Source: Lithospermum erythrorhizon (Eukaryota; Streptophyta; Magnoliopsida; Boraginales; Boraginaceae). From it: a stretch of DNA of 64,000 bases. The position numbers and the translations under genes are program-made. The notes below the pieces were generated by a model. It was not told the origin of the DNA. It saw nothing but the letters and a program-made list of their open reading frames with translations, and searched no databases. Below are positions 13,203 through 26,276 of this stretch, in pieces. Every line of letters begins with the position of its first letter. Positions within the stretch are counted from its first letter, which is position 1. Where the stretch lies: the NCBI GenBank assembly GCA_019722365.1, contig JADFUC010000702.1:16673-80672 (forward strand), given 5' to 3'.

Positions 13203-14120
13203 AATTTTCCAATAAGTTTCTCTTGATTCCTTACACCCACAACCCAAACATGGCTTATTTTTCATTAATTTTGTGATCCATTCCTTTATTTGTGTAGCTT
13301 GTTATCGTTTGTTCTAACCCGGAAATTAAATTTTTTGATTCCTGTCACCACCAACGAGTGCCTTTTACCAAGTCATTACAATTCGCTTCAATTAGCTGGA
13401 AATTAAAACTCTAGTTTAGCTGAAATAAATTTCACTGGATGCAAATTTCAAATTTATAGTGATTGAATACATAAAATAATAAAATGAATTTAATCGTCAA
13501 TAAATAAATTAAACATTGACATTAATTAGATTATAACGTAAGCATCATCATAACAACACTCGTCTCTACAATAAATTCAAATCATCACAAAATTATAATA
13601 AAAATTATTTTAATATATAATAATAATCATATAATCGAAATGACGGTTCTTACTCACCCACCAACCTAGCCTCGAAGAACACCAACTCTCCGAGCCTGAG
13701 TTTCTGAGCCCCGCCTCCTGCCTCTGTACCGAGACTCTGGGTTGAGCTTGTGCATTAACAGCTCTACTTAAGTGGTAGGAAGTTGCCAATATATCTAACC
13801 CACGTTACAATATACTGCACATGTGACATGTGTGCACATACAAAAAGAAATCATAAACGTAATATGGTTATATCAACAGTTTTTTAAGTGTGGTTAAACT
13901 GCTTAAGAAATGAGAATAAATTTGATGCTTCTAAACACAAAATGGATTTTATCTTTGTGGGGCTCAACATTCTGTAATTGATTGTGATTATTCAACTACC
14001 TCTAGACTATAGTCATGTTATTTTGGCCACTCCCTACCAGAATTGGGGTACACTTTCTCTGTTGAAAAAGTTCTTCAACTAGAAGAGGTAGTTTGATAAA
14101 TGGGATATTACTATATAATC
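13203..14120. other. Upstream region of the potassium transporter
   Basis: No gene was seen. The DNA is AT-rich apart from a C-rich island at about 13660-13740. It should contain the promoter of the downstream gene, but I could not place a TATA box or transcription start with confidence. Confidence 0.35.
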
Positions 14121-14122
14121 TA

Positions 14123-14490
14123 TTTTTTGGTATATAGTTAAGTTGCTAACTTTTTGTTGGGTTTTTGCTTTATTTAAGTCTATTTAATTATGTTAATTAA
14201 CAAATAGTGGTGTGCAAATGCATGAGATTTGGCATAAGGATAACTTTTTTGGTATATAGTTTAGTTGCTAACTTTTTTTTAGGGTTTTTTTGCTTTATTT
14301 AAGTTTATTTAATTATGTTAGTTAACAAAAAGTGATGAGCAAAATGCATGAGATTTGGCATAAGGATAACTTTTTGGTATATAATAAAGTGATAACTTTT
14401 TGTTGGGTTTCTTGCTTTATTTAAGCTGAATTAATTAAGCGAGTTAACAAAAAGTGATGAGCAAATGCATGAGATTTGGCATGAGCATTA
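14123..14490. repeat. Three-copy tandem repeat, period about 122-125 bp
   Basis: Copies start near 14129, 14251 and 14376 at ggtatata. Each runs through gctttatttaag, gttaacaaa, tgagcaaatgcatgagattt and ggcat. The array lies about 320-690 bases upstream of the transporter start codon, so it is in its promoter or 5' leader. Confidence 0.9.
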
Positions 14491-14810
14491 CATTAATGGT
14501 GTTTTGTTGGGTATTAGCTTCTTGGTAGTTTTCAAATTCTTGTTTTTTTCCTTTGTTTTTTAGCTTAAAAGCTGTTCTGCTAATGTATTGTTTATGTGGT
14601 ATCTTGAATTGGCTTTCTTGAAAAGTGGGTTGTCTTTCGCTTTTGCCTTTTATCTGTGGGTGGAGACTGGAGATATGGGTCGGTGTTTTAGTGGGTTCTT
14701 GCTTGTGTTTATCCCCATCTTTTGCTGAAACCTTCCATTTTTGTTTCTATTTTTTTTTTTTTTGGCAAAATCCTCATCGAATTAATTGAAGCATTTTGGT
14801 TTTGCTAGTC

Positions 14811-17800
14811 ATGGATATTGATTATGGCAAGTGCTGGAACACCGGAAAGGTATATACATTCGTTTATTTTCTTTTGAATTGCATACTATCCGACCCCATC
14901 CCCCTCCTAGTCCGCTTAGGCGGGAGCCTCTTCAGAGGCATTGGGACATGTAATTGTTAATGTTAATATTTTCTGGTGGGTTTTTATATGCTTTTTCATT
15001 TTAATTTTATAGCTCAGCTAAACACCTATTTTTTCTCCTTGGGACTAATTGAATGATTGTTGTTTCTGTAAGAAGGATTCTTGGAAGACCACACTGCTAT
15101 TAGCTTATCAGAGTCTGGGTGTTGTGTATGGTGACCTAAGCATTTCCCCTCTGTATGTCTATAGAAGCACATTTGCAGAAGACATTCATCATTCAGAGAC
15201 AAATGAAGAAATATATGGAGTTCTTTCATTTGTGTTTTGGACATTAACTTTGGTTCCTTTGTTCAAATATGTTTTTATTGTCCTAAGAGCTGATGACAAT
15301 GGAGAGGGTAAGTAGCAGCATTCTTGGATTATGCTTAAATTCTGTATTCGATTAAATGAAGGTGATTTGTATGATATGGTTTGCAGGTGGTACTTTTGCT
15401 CTTTATTCCTTGATATGTAGGCATGCTAATGTTGGGCTTCTTCCGAATCGTCAAGTTTCTGATGAAGCTTTGTCAACTTACAAGCTTGAGCACCCCCCTG
15501 ATACAAAGAACAGCTCAAGGGTGAAACTTTTCCTTGAAAGACACAAATCTTTGCATATTGCTTTATTGCTTCTGGTTCTTTTGGGCACTTGCATGGTCAT
15601 TGGGGATGGATTGCTAACTCCAGCAATGTCAGGTATAATAAAATCAAAACGATTATTCTTTCATGCGTTGGTGAACTGGTGATTTTGTTGATAGAATGTT
15701 AATTTCCTTTGTTACAGTATTTTCTGCTGTTTCGGGGCTTGAGTTGTCCATGTCCAAGGATCACCACCAGTGTAAGTTCTTTTTGTGTGTATCAGTAAAA
15801 CTATTCAATGTAATTAGACTATATCAATATGTGCATATGATGTCCATTAATATATACTTATTTTAGACGGTGGATAATTTTGAGACTCAAGAGATTAAGT
15901 AAAATATATAATTTCTTAAATATGCCCATAACATGCCCATCTTCTCATCAGATTTGGTAATAAATCATACAATATTATCGTTATTATCGGTGAAAGGGAA
16001 ATGAAGTCAAACCTAATACTATAGTTTTGATATCTGGGCAGCTAAAGCTCCAATTGTAGTTATCTAGCTAGTAAGTTGGATTATGAGCAACTGCTAAATC
16101 TCATGTTGGACTTCTTATAAGTAAAATTATGTCTCTTGGTCTTATCTTCTTATAAGAGAATGTGAAAAGTAATATATGGGAGCTGGTTTGTTGAAAAGAA
16201 ATTCACTTATATAACTGACTATTCTGTGGTCATCATCACATGGAATGGTCACTTCTTCCTACTGCATTTAATGCTGTATGGCCTAGAATGTTATTACCAT
16301 ACAGTTTCCATGTGTTGTGGTCCAAGAAGTTCATTTCTCTTCTCTTGATATTTACTGCTCTGTATTTCATGAAGAAATAAATTGCTTTATCTAGTTCAGA
16401 GGAGCTAGTCCTGGACGTGGACTTTGGTGGCCATATTGGTGAAATTTATAGCTTTAACTCCTTATAGTCTTATACTACCTGGTAGGAAACTTGAGTCCAA
16501 ATGTTTGGTGATGGAAAAAAACTCAGTTACAGAAGTTTGGTTGGTGTAAATATACATGTAAAAATTGTTGAGTAAAACATTCGATTCATCATTCATGCTA
16601 TCAACCCTTTTAGATACAAACATTCGACCTGGTGTAGCACCGAGTCGGCACGGGACAAGTGTCGGGACGAAATGAAACTGAAACGCCTAAATAAAAATTT
16701 ATTGACAGCCTTATCTACATTTATATCAATAAAGATATAAGAAAAATAATCTATATTAAAATATAAAAAAGTTACATATGTTTCCCAACAAAAAACGTAA
16801 ATACTTTACTTAATATCTTAAAAAAACAACAAAAATAAGTTACTCAACGAATAACCTATTTTCAAACCACTATCATAAGAGTCCAAACCCATGCTTAATC
16901 CCACATTCCATAAAACAAATCTGTATTCCACCACAACATCCTTAACATTTTGGTTTTTTGCCTATATCGATCGGAATTCCTTGATAAAAGACGGAGATCA
17001 TAAAGGGATAAACCAAATTCGAGGACGATTTGATTCAACTTGTTCCTTCTGTAGTATATAAAACGAATTCAGCAAGTACCCATTGTCGCCATTTAATAAA
17101 GAAGAAGAATTGCGTTGTCCGAGCAACTTAAACTAGAAGTTCGAGAGAGTTTCGACACCAAAGTTACTCTACTAACTCTTTCGTTCCAATAGCATACATC
17201 ATTTGAATGCATGTTAAATCCTCAAAGGACCCATCTTCAATAAAATAATGTATATTCATCCATAAATTTCTTATGATCATCATCACTTGAAAACAATTTC
17301 AAAACACTTCATCCCCCTCACGCGGTATTTCTCCATCTCTGCTGACCAAGTTCATGGAATCCCCATTTAGCCATTTCATCACTATAAAATCTACAACATA
17401 TAAAAACGGTTATATATATGTGGCAACGAAACAAAAATAGAAAATAAATCATATAGCTTTAAATCATATAATTGATTTAAAATGAAATAGACAACGTAGA
17501 GTGAGCGTTATTCTTCGTCCAACGAACACTAAGATCCCACATAAACAACATCATGAAGATACTAAATCTGCATAACGGACGCATTTTCACTAGATCTCTA
17601 AGCTTCACCTTTCGATCATATATAGAATCCTTACATTTCATATACCAAGCTGGGCGTATCGGTTATCGTGTCACAAAATCTAATCATATCATATACATAA
17701 AGTTTTCAGAAATCAATAACATAAGACCTTTTCCCACCACAATCATAATTCACAATCTTCTTTAACAAAAATTTGTTTTTCCAATGTCATCCCTCTATAA

Positions 17801-20800
17801 AGAGACCACTCACTCTATAACCACGGGCTCAAGACTTTCATTTGTACCACTTTTAAGCATCACAACGATGGAGGCAAAACGAGACAAGAACCCAAAGCAA
17901 TTTAAGAGATAGAATCCTACAAAAATCACAAATTTCGTTATGGTTCATTTAAATGTTTTATCATGAACAAGATCCCCACGAATGTCAATTATCCACTACA
18001 TTCTCATATTGCCACAGATTCCCTTCCACATTCTTTGCTACACAAACATTTTTCAGCAAAGATTATGGTACGAATAAATAATACTTGGCCCAATGGGATG
18101 TAGGGAAACAATTTAATTATTTCCTGACTCAGTTTCAACTGTATATATCTCAAATTTCTGTGCTTTATTTTGGTGCTAGCTACATTGGAAATTTTAAAGA
18201 AGCATACCTTACTAGGTTTTGTTAATTCTATAACATGTGATTTATTTCATTTTAGCTTTTATTTATCACAAAATTAATGTATTTAAAATTCATCCTGTAA
18301 TATTAGGTCTTTAATATTAATAACATATTGTTTTCAAGAACTTATATTTATCTGTTTCGATAGCCATATTGTATTTTCTACAGATAAAGAAAATACTCAA
18401 CATATTATAAATATTGGTGAAAATAGAATCCATCTTCCTGGCTTATTAAATGATTCTCATGAAGAAGAACACGAATGCATCTTCATCATGTAGAACCAGA
18501 TAAAAATTTTATGTCATATTTCGCACTTAAATTTCCTCGGCCGCTTTTTATCGACACAAACTCCGTATGGATTTGTGGTCTTGGGTAATGTACCGTTAGC
18601 AATCAAAGCATGCTTAATATGATTATACGAGTTTGTCGGGTTCTTCTACTGAGACGGTTTCCATGCTTGAAAATGGTTTGATATTCGAAATCAATCCCTT
18701 GTCATTATCCCTTACTTAAACATTATAATACTTTCGAAAAAGAGATTTTAAATTGTTTATGGGTACCATGATCCTCTTGTTTCATGTTTTAGTATGCTAC
18801 ATGATATATCACATTTGCGTACGTGTTTTATTCTTAAGCTATATCATGCAATATGGAAAACGTGCTTACTTTATATTTTGATTATTCCATATCAACTTAT
18901 TCAGGTTGTGAACTCAATATCTGCTAAATATGTTATCCTTTTATGATTATATTTTTGATTAATTGACATTGTCAGATATGATCATATTCAGCGCATTATC
19001 GCTGATATCTCCTATTTGAGCTTAACGGTAAGCTTGCCTCATCTTCAACATGTACGCTGGGCTTACAATATTTTTTTGCTAAAATACTTTTTATCGTAGA
19101 GCGTTTCATGTTTTTTCTGCTTCTTAATTGTCTTATCTAATTCTATTGAGTGGCACTCTACGCCTCAAAACATGATTTGGCTATATATCATATGTGTGCT
19201 CAACGCGAGTGAGTCATGCATTAAGACTCTAATCATAAGGCCACGCGAGTGAGTCGCGCCGAAAGACTAAGAGAGTCGCTTCTGAAATTTATATCTATAG
19301 ATGAATCGCTTTTGAATGTTCTAATCTCTCATTTAAAGTTAAATTGTTTAATCTTTCAAGAAGATATTTTCTAGATGCAATGGATACATTAAATATTAAC
19401 TCGACATGGGTCTTCCGATAATTCATTAGATTATGATCGAAGTCTTAAAATTGTGTTTTTAAAACTCGCTCTCATTTTGTTTTAGATATTCTCAGGTTTA
19501 GTTTGAAGATTTTCGTCGCTAGCTTTAAAGACTTCACAAAAACTCTCTAAATTTCGGCTTCAAGGACAAGCCAATAATGTTTATCTTATTTTAATATTTT
19601 CATTGGCTTGTATACGAAAAGTGGATAATTCTTCATATTTTCAAAATTTCATTCCACTGAACCGTGTCATTTGCTTTGATGTATTTTTTCAACCACGTGC
19701 TTAAAATTAGTCAGATTTAGTTGGGTCAGTTGTCTCATAATTGAATGTACTTGATTTTTATTCTTTCATCGCATTTAACTTACTTATCATTCGAGACGAT
19801 ATACCAAAATCGTTCATCCTAAATACATCTTCTATGACTTATCACAAATCATTACCATCATGCTCCCACGACTTCTTGAAAGGAATTTGTTAAATTGATT
19901 TGCGGACTTCACCAAGATGTTTCGATTTAAATATTTTATAACTGATTGTGGATCACTCCCTAAACATATCCTTTTGAATTGCATACTTAAATTTTCTTAT
20001 CGGTAGCTGGGATAAATCACTTTATCTGACAGAGGAGAATCCAATAAAGCCTGGCTCAATGCGCTCAAATTGCTTTTATCCTCGGTATCGATTTTAGCCT
20101 AACTGCTTTAACAAACCACAAGGTTTCTTTCACTTTCTTCAAGTTCTCAAGTAAACCACTCAAGGCATATGCACGCCATAAGGATTTTAAATGTTTTCAT
20201 TCTTAAACAATGGTATAATACACACCGTACATATCATCTTTGTTCCTCAATAATTGCCCAATCAAATCCGTAGATCAAGGGCCTATTCTTACTCAAGATG
20301 ATATCAGATTGTTTCCTTGTCAGTTCCGGGGCTAGTAACTTTTGTTCTATGGACTAATCGACAAACTTATGATCTTCTTTTTCCAGATAACTTTGTTTCG
20401 AGGATCTATCCTATTACTTATATTCTTCTTTTTGAGTTTTCAAACTTTTTAAAGAGAAAATCAGTATTATTTCATCATACTGAAATTTTAATTTAATCCA
20501 TTCATGACATATGTTTGACATCACTACTTAGTTGCTGCGACCTTCTAGTTGAACTCAAGGATTTATATCTAATGTCCTATACTTGCTTTATTTCATCGCT
20601 TATCATTTCGCCAGGTATTTAATAATGTCAACGTGTTAAAATCAATATTCTTTGACATGTTTCATGGTATCTTATTGCCCTTCATTTGTACTTTTTGACG
20701 AAAAAAAGTGGGGGAGAATCACAAGGATGTTATATATCATGCTAATACGGCATATTATACCACGCCATATTGCCCAATCGGTTATCATCGCTACTTCAAC

Positions 20801-23800
20801 ACGTATAAAGCAAACCATGCCAATACTTCAGACGATGACGCTGCTTGACATCGACATTTTGACATCATCGTATGGGGGAGAATCGCCGGACTTCATGGTC
20901 CATACTCTTTATTTTCACGACATTAAAATATTGATTTATTATCTAACAAGGACATTAAATATTTTTATATGTTGATGTTAGAGACGTTGAGATTTCAAAA
21001 ACGATGCAATATCAAAACATTCACAAAGAAGCAAGATGAAGAGTTGCTAATATATCGAAACATTTGATACTACGACGCAAAGCCTTACAAAGAGCGTTAG
21101 CTTCCAATAATAGTTTAAAAGTCTCAATAATCATAAGGAAGCTCTTATACCTAAGATATTTTTCAAATTATTTCTATTAAAAGTTAACTATATTTCCAAT
21201 ATTTTGTGTTAATGTTTTGTCAAAATAAAATGCTTTGAAAATATTAATGTTTATAAACAGAGGTTCGAAGTTCATTTTATCAAGGGAGCCTGAAAATAGA
21301 TTTTCAACGCTAATCGTCAAAATCGAGTTATAACGTCGAAACGTAGCTTTTAACACAGAGCGTATCAAGGGAGTTCGATTCTCAACTTTCTGAAGATAAT
21401 CGCTCCCGAGTAGGCCGACGAGTATCGATCGGGTCTAAAATTTACCCATTTTCGACCTGAGCTCCAATTTTACACCATGTAAAATCCACCAACACCCTAA
21501 GCCTTTCTCCACATTTGTTAGACATTTCTAGACAAATTTCTTATTTCAACATCAAATATCTCCTAAAAATAAGCTTAAATTTTGATTTTCTTCTAGACTT
21601 TGACTAGAATCAAGCGCTTCAACCTTTATATATGTATCATGATAAAAGAAGGAGTATTCAAGATCTTGTTTAATCGCTTTGCAGAGAAAACAAGTTTCAT
21701 CAAGTTTATATCTACTCAACAAAAGAGATCTAAACAGTTTCAACTTCATCCACTCCACAAGGAGCTATATAGAGCTAAAATTGTAAATACTTTATCTAAT
21801 TCATCATGATTGTCTCTGCCTGCAGTAAAACTTTCTTTGAGAAAAGCAAGACAAGCGTTCACGAGTGTGGTTTTCTTACTTGGAAGCCGAAATGATCACA
21901 TGGCTGATTAACGATTGTTAATCGCTTCTAAATGGCAAATAAGGTCATTGCCTGGGCAGATCTCGAAAATAAAGACAGCGTTCACAAGCAGCGGTCTTCT
22001 TTACTTGGAAGCCAAATCATTTTGTGGATCGGGATTAGCGAGATCAAGTAACGCTCTAACGGGCAACAAGCATTGCCTGAGGTCACAGATCTCAATGCCC
22101 TGGCCTTTTCGGCGTCGCTCAGGGCCCCTTGTTGGCCTGTACCGTAAAGGTTTACTGGTTACCAGACGGTATATATATCGAAATATATACGAGGTTACAT
22201 TTTCAAAATCCCAAGGTTCTAAGGTCGAAGACTGTGTCATTTAAAATTCATTAAACACCGTGTCGTTTCTTGCATTTCTCTATCCTTCAACTCTTTACCT
22301 TATTGTTACATATCGATATGTTTATAATCATAAGTAATTGATTACATGTTCGAACAGAATTATTAGATAACTTTTATGTAGAATCGATTAAATTGACTAA
22401 ACTTAATTTAGGTAACAATTACATATTGCTCAAGCTGCTAAAATATTTGTCATAATAAATCAAATACACATTTGTTTATCTATTATACGATCATATTCAC
22501 AGTAGCTTCATTTCATTTGACTTTGTATACTACGTGATCACATACAAAGTGCCAAGAGGTTAATTGGGGTAATTGAACTTAAGAATTTTATAAATTTGAA
22601 AATCGTAAGATAATCTCTGGCTATAACCTAATTCACCCCGTTTTAGTCATTACATAATCTAACAACAACGATAGTGAAAACAAGACTTTCTTTCTTTAAC
22701 GCAGACTGTCACTTTCACAAGCCAAAGGAACCTTCCTAATGCTCCGATTCTTATTTCTTCTTCTCAAATTCATCTTCCAATCTTTGCATTTCAAGCTTTT
22801 CAATCCTTATTTCTTTCTTACAAAGACTAATCTCATACCCTTTCAAATTCAAGTAACGCTAAGCGACTGAATACGAGCGCCTGGCTGCCTCTCATTACAG
22901 CATTACACTTAAATTCCTCCGCCTACCTCCTGTTCTCTAATTTAATCATATAATCTTACAACTGATGCTCTTCAGCCTCGACTTGAAAATTATTAGCGTA
23001 CTCCATTACCGTAATTACTACCAACATTATCACTTTCACTTTGAGAATTCATCTTATCAAGCTGCACAATGTCATAATTTAAAAACGAAACAAACAAAAT
23101 GTGTAGAGAATTCATACACTGATACACTCACATAACTTCAAAGTCCCCGAAGCTTCTTTACATTATTATTTACTTTACAAATTCTATGCAAATCAATTAT
23201 TGTATATGGTCCAGCTTCCAAGATTCTTTTATATTTCATTTTCAATTGATCAATTAAAAAAGAGAAACAAACAACAATTTAATCATAATTTCACAATCGA
23301 TAAAAGCAATTAAAAAAGTGAAACAAACAACAATTTAATCATAACAATTTAACGAACAACGGAATCATCATTTATTTTACAACTATTTTGTAAAATAGTT
23401 AATTCGATAGATATATTAGCTAATCATTGTAATTTTTAAAACTATTTTTTACTTTAAGAAAATAATTAAAAGAATCACATAAATGAATGAATAATAATTA
23501 ATGTATTATTACCTTGTAGAATATGTAAAAAGACGAAATCATATATTAATATCATGGCGAGTTAAAGAATAAGAGGATTAATAATAAACTGAAAACCCTA
23601 ACCATGTATTTTTATATTTTATTTTTATTTTAGTTTACTTTTATACGGGGACACCTATATACACACAACGTTTAAAGTCACATCACGCTTATTTAAACGT
23701 CCCCACATCTTGCCGAGACGTCCCCACCTTTCCCTAGACGTCCCCATGCCGTCCCCGGGACGTTGTCGTGTAGCTAATTGAAGTTCCCGTGCTTCCTAGC

Positions 23801-26245
23801 ATTTGATTCATCATTCATGTTATCAACCCTTTTAGATACAAACATTCGATTCATCATTCAAGTTATCAAGCCTTTTAGATACATTAGTGATTTAGTGGAA
23901 GTTCCATATGATCAGTGGGAAGGTGGCGATGGTAGAGCACCATCTATATGGTAAGAGGCCAGTGGCGTTGGATGTGTCCTGTGATCTCTAGAAGTGATTC
24001 TACGGGAAAGTTGTTGATCTTTTAAATTGTTTAGGAATATTCAGTAAAATTATTGCGAATTAGTGCGAGTACGCAAACAAAATCAACATATCTCATTTAT
24101 GACATTCACTATGCCTCTGGATGATGCAAGCGTTGGAACTTCAATTGGAAACTTGTTACATTTTAAATAGTCAGGATATAATCATTACACTTGTTGCAAG
24201 CCAATTGGATTGCCCAATCAGATCATCACACAATAGCAAGCAGTTGATCTTAGATGATCCTTTAAATTCTTAGAGAATATTTACTTTAGATAATTTCTTC
24301 CTTCGAAAATTTATCTTCTGATTCTTTTGGAAAGCATGATTTACCGTATGTTGTTTTTTGGCATAAAATATGATCACTTCTAGAGAACTGACCAGCTTTT
24401 GCATCAAAACGTGTTTCTTATTTTATTTTATCCTCGCGATAGCCTTTATTAATATGCAGCAACTTTCTTTATGCAGATGCTGTAATTCCAATCACCTGTT
24501 TTATTTTGATTTGCTTATTTGCACTACAACACTATGGCACGCATCGGGTTGGTTTTTGGTTCGCACCAGTGGTGTTGACTTGGTTACTCTGCATAAGTAC
24601 TCTGGGGTTGTACAATATTTTCTATTGGAACCCACATGTCTATGAAGCTCTTTCTCCGTACTACATGTTTAAGTTCTTGAAAAAGACGAGAAAAGGAGGA
24701 TGGATGTCTTTGGGTGGCATTCTTCTGTGCATAACAGGTTAGCTGTCATTACTTGTGTTAAGAACTGAGTTGTAGTTAATTGGTAATGTTGTTTTCCAGC
24801 TTCAATCTTCTCTTTTTGAAAAGGAAAAATACTATGATCTTCAATTTACAGCAAATAACCTTTTGGTAAGTCGTTGGCTGCCTTTTTTTCTGTAAATCTT
24901 CTACTTGCTTCCAAGATAATTACAGTATGTATCATGATAGTATTTGAACTCACATGGTTGCATTGCAACCTTTGAAGACAAAACTCTTTATGAAATTTAA
25001 ATCTTTGGCTGTCGTTATACTTGTTTACCATCCATGCTCTCTGAGCTTTTAGTAACGACTACTGAGAAATCGGGATGTCGAAAATTTGATTGATGAGTTC
25101 TGGTAAACAACTTATAATCATCTAGCATGTCATACATTTTCGAAATTTATTAGAATAGCTTGATCCTGCAATTCCATATATAAGATGTCTGAAATGTCCA
25201 TCTTTGCAGGCTCAGAGGCTATGTTTGCAGATCTTGGCCACTTCTCATATGCTGCCATTCAGGTTGCATTCACCTTTAACTAATGCATTTATGTGCTTGT
25301 TAACACCGTGATAGATGCTACTTGATTTTAACTGCTCTCACCCGACTCCTTTCAGATTGCATTCACCTTTCTGGTTTATCCTGCACTGATATTGGCATAC
25401 ATGGGTCAAGCAGCTTATTTGTCAAAGCATCACCATACCATTCATCGTATTGGATTTTATGTTTCAGTTCCAGGTATAATTTTGCCCCTTTGTGGAAGAT
25501 CCTTCTTTGTGTTTGAACTTCGAAATCCACTTAATACTCATGACAGCTTAAGATATGTGTAACAAACCTTTATCAACCAAATTTACAATAAACAAACTAA
25601 ACAGGAAAGCTCCACACACCAACTCCCTCGCTACCTGGTAATCCTTCAAATTTGCTGAAAAACGTCCAGTTGGTGTTTCAGATATCACTTCTAGAAAATT
25701 TAATTGCATTAAGGAAATGGTAAAATAAAAACATTTTGCAATATAAATAACGTTAAAGTCAGATGTCTTTTAATATTGAATATGTGTGCTATGGTCAGAT
25801 ATTTTAACCTTGTAATGTTTCTTGTTGCAGAAAGTGTGAGGTGGCCGGTGCTTATCATTGCCATTCTTGCTTCTGTTGTTGGAAGTCAAGCAATCATTAG
25901 TGGAACATTCTCTATCATCAACCAGAGTCAATCACTTGGTTGCTTTCCAAGAGTTAAAGTTGTTCATACTAATGATAAGATACATGGTCAAGTATATATA
26001 CCTGAAATCAATTGGATGCTCATGATTCTCTGTATAGCAGTAACCATTGGGTTCAGGGACACCAAACACATGGGAAATGCATCAGGTACATTATTCGTAA
26101 TTTCTCCCTAATATGAGCGATTTGTTCTCTATAATGTTTAAAGTCCTCGAACTCATGTGTTTTGATAAATAAATTTCAAGGAACCCCTTTTAATATTTTA
26201 GAATGTGTTCCAAGCATCGTTGTGATTCTTGCATTTGCACCTATC

Positions 26246-26276
<31 letters not shown>

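Larger units (their letters stand above)
15772..24476 (+). other. Giant intron 4 of the transporter gene
   Basis: The donor gtaagt follows the first base of a Tyr codon and the acceptor atgcag precedes its last two bases, so the splice restores the family reading HHQ-Y-AVIP. At about 8.7 kb it dwarfs the gene's other introns (about 80-480 bases). Most of its length is transposon sequence (see the next two entries); the flanks (15772-16577 and 23884-24476) look like ordinary intron. Confidence 0.85.
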
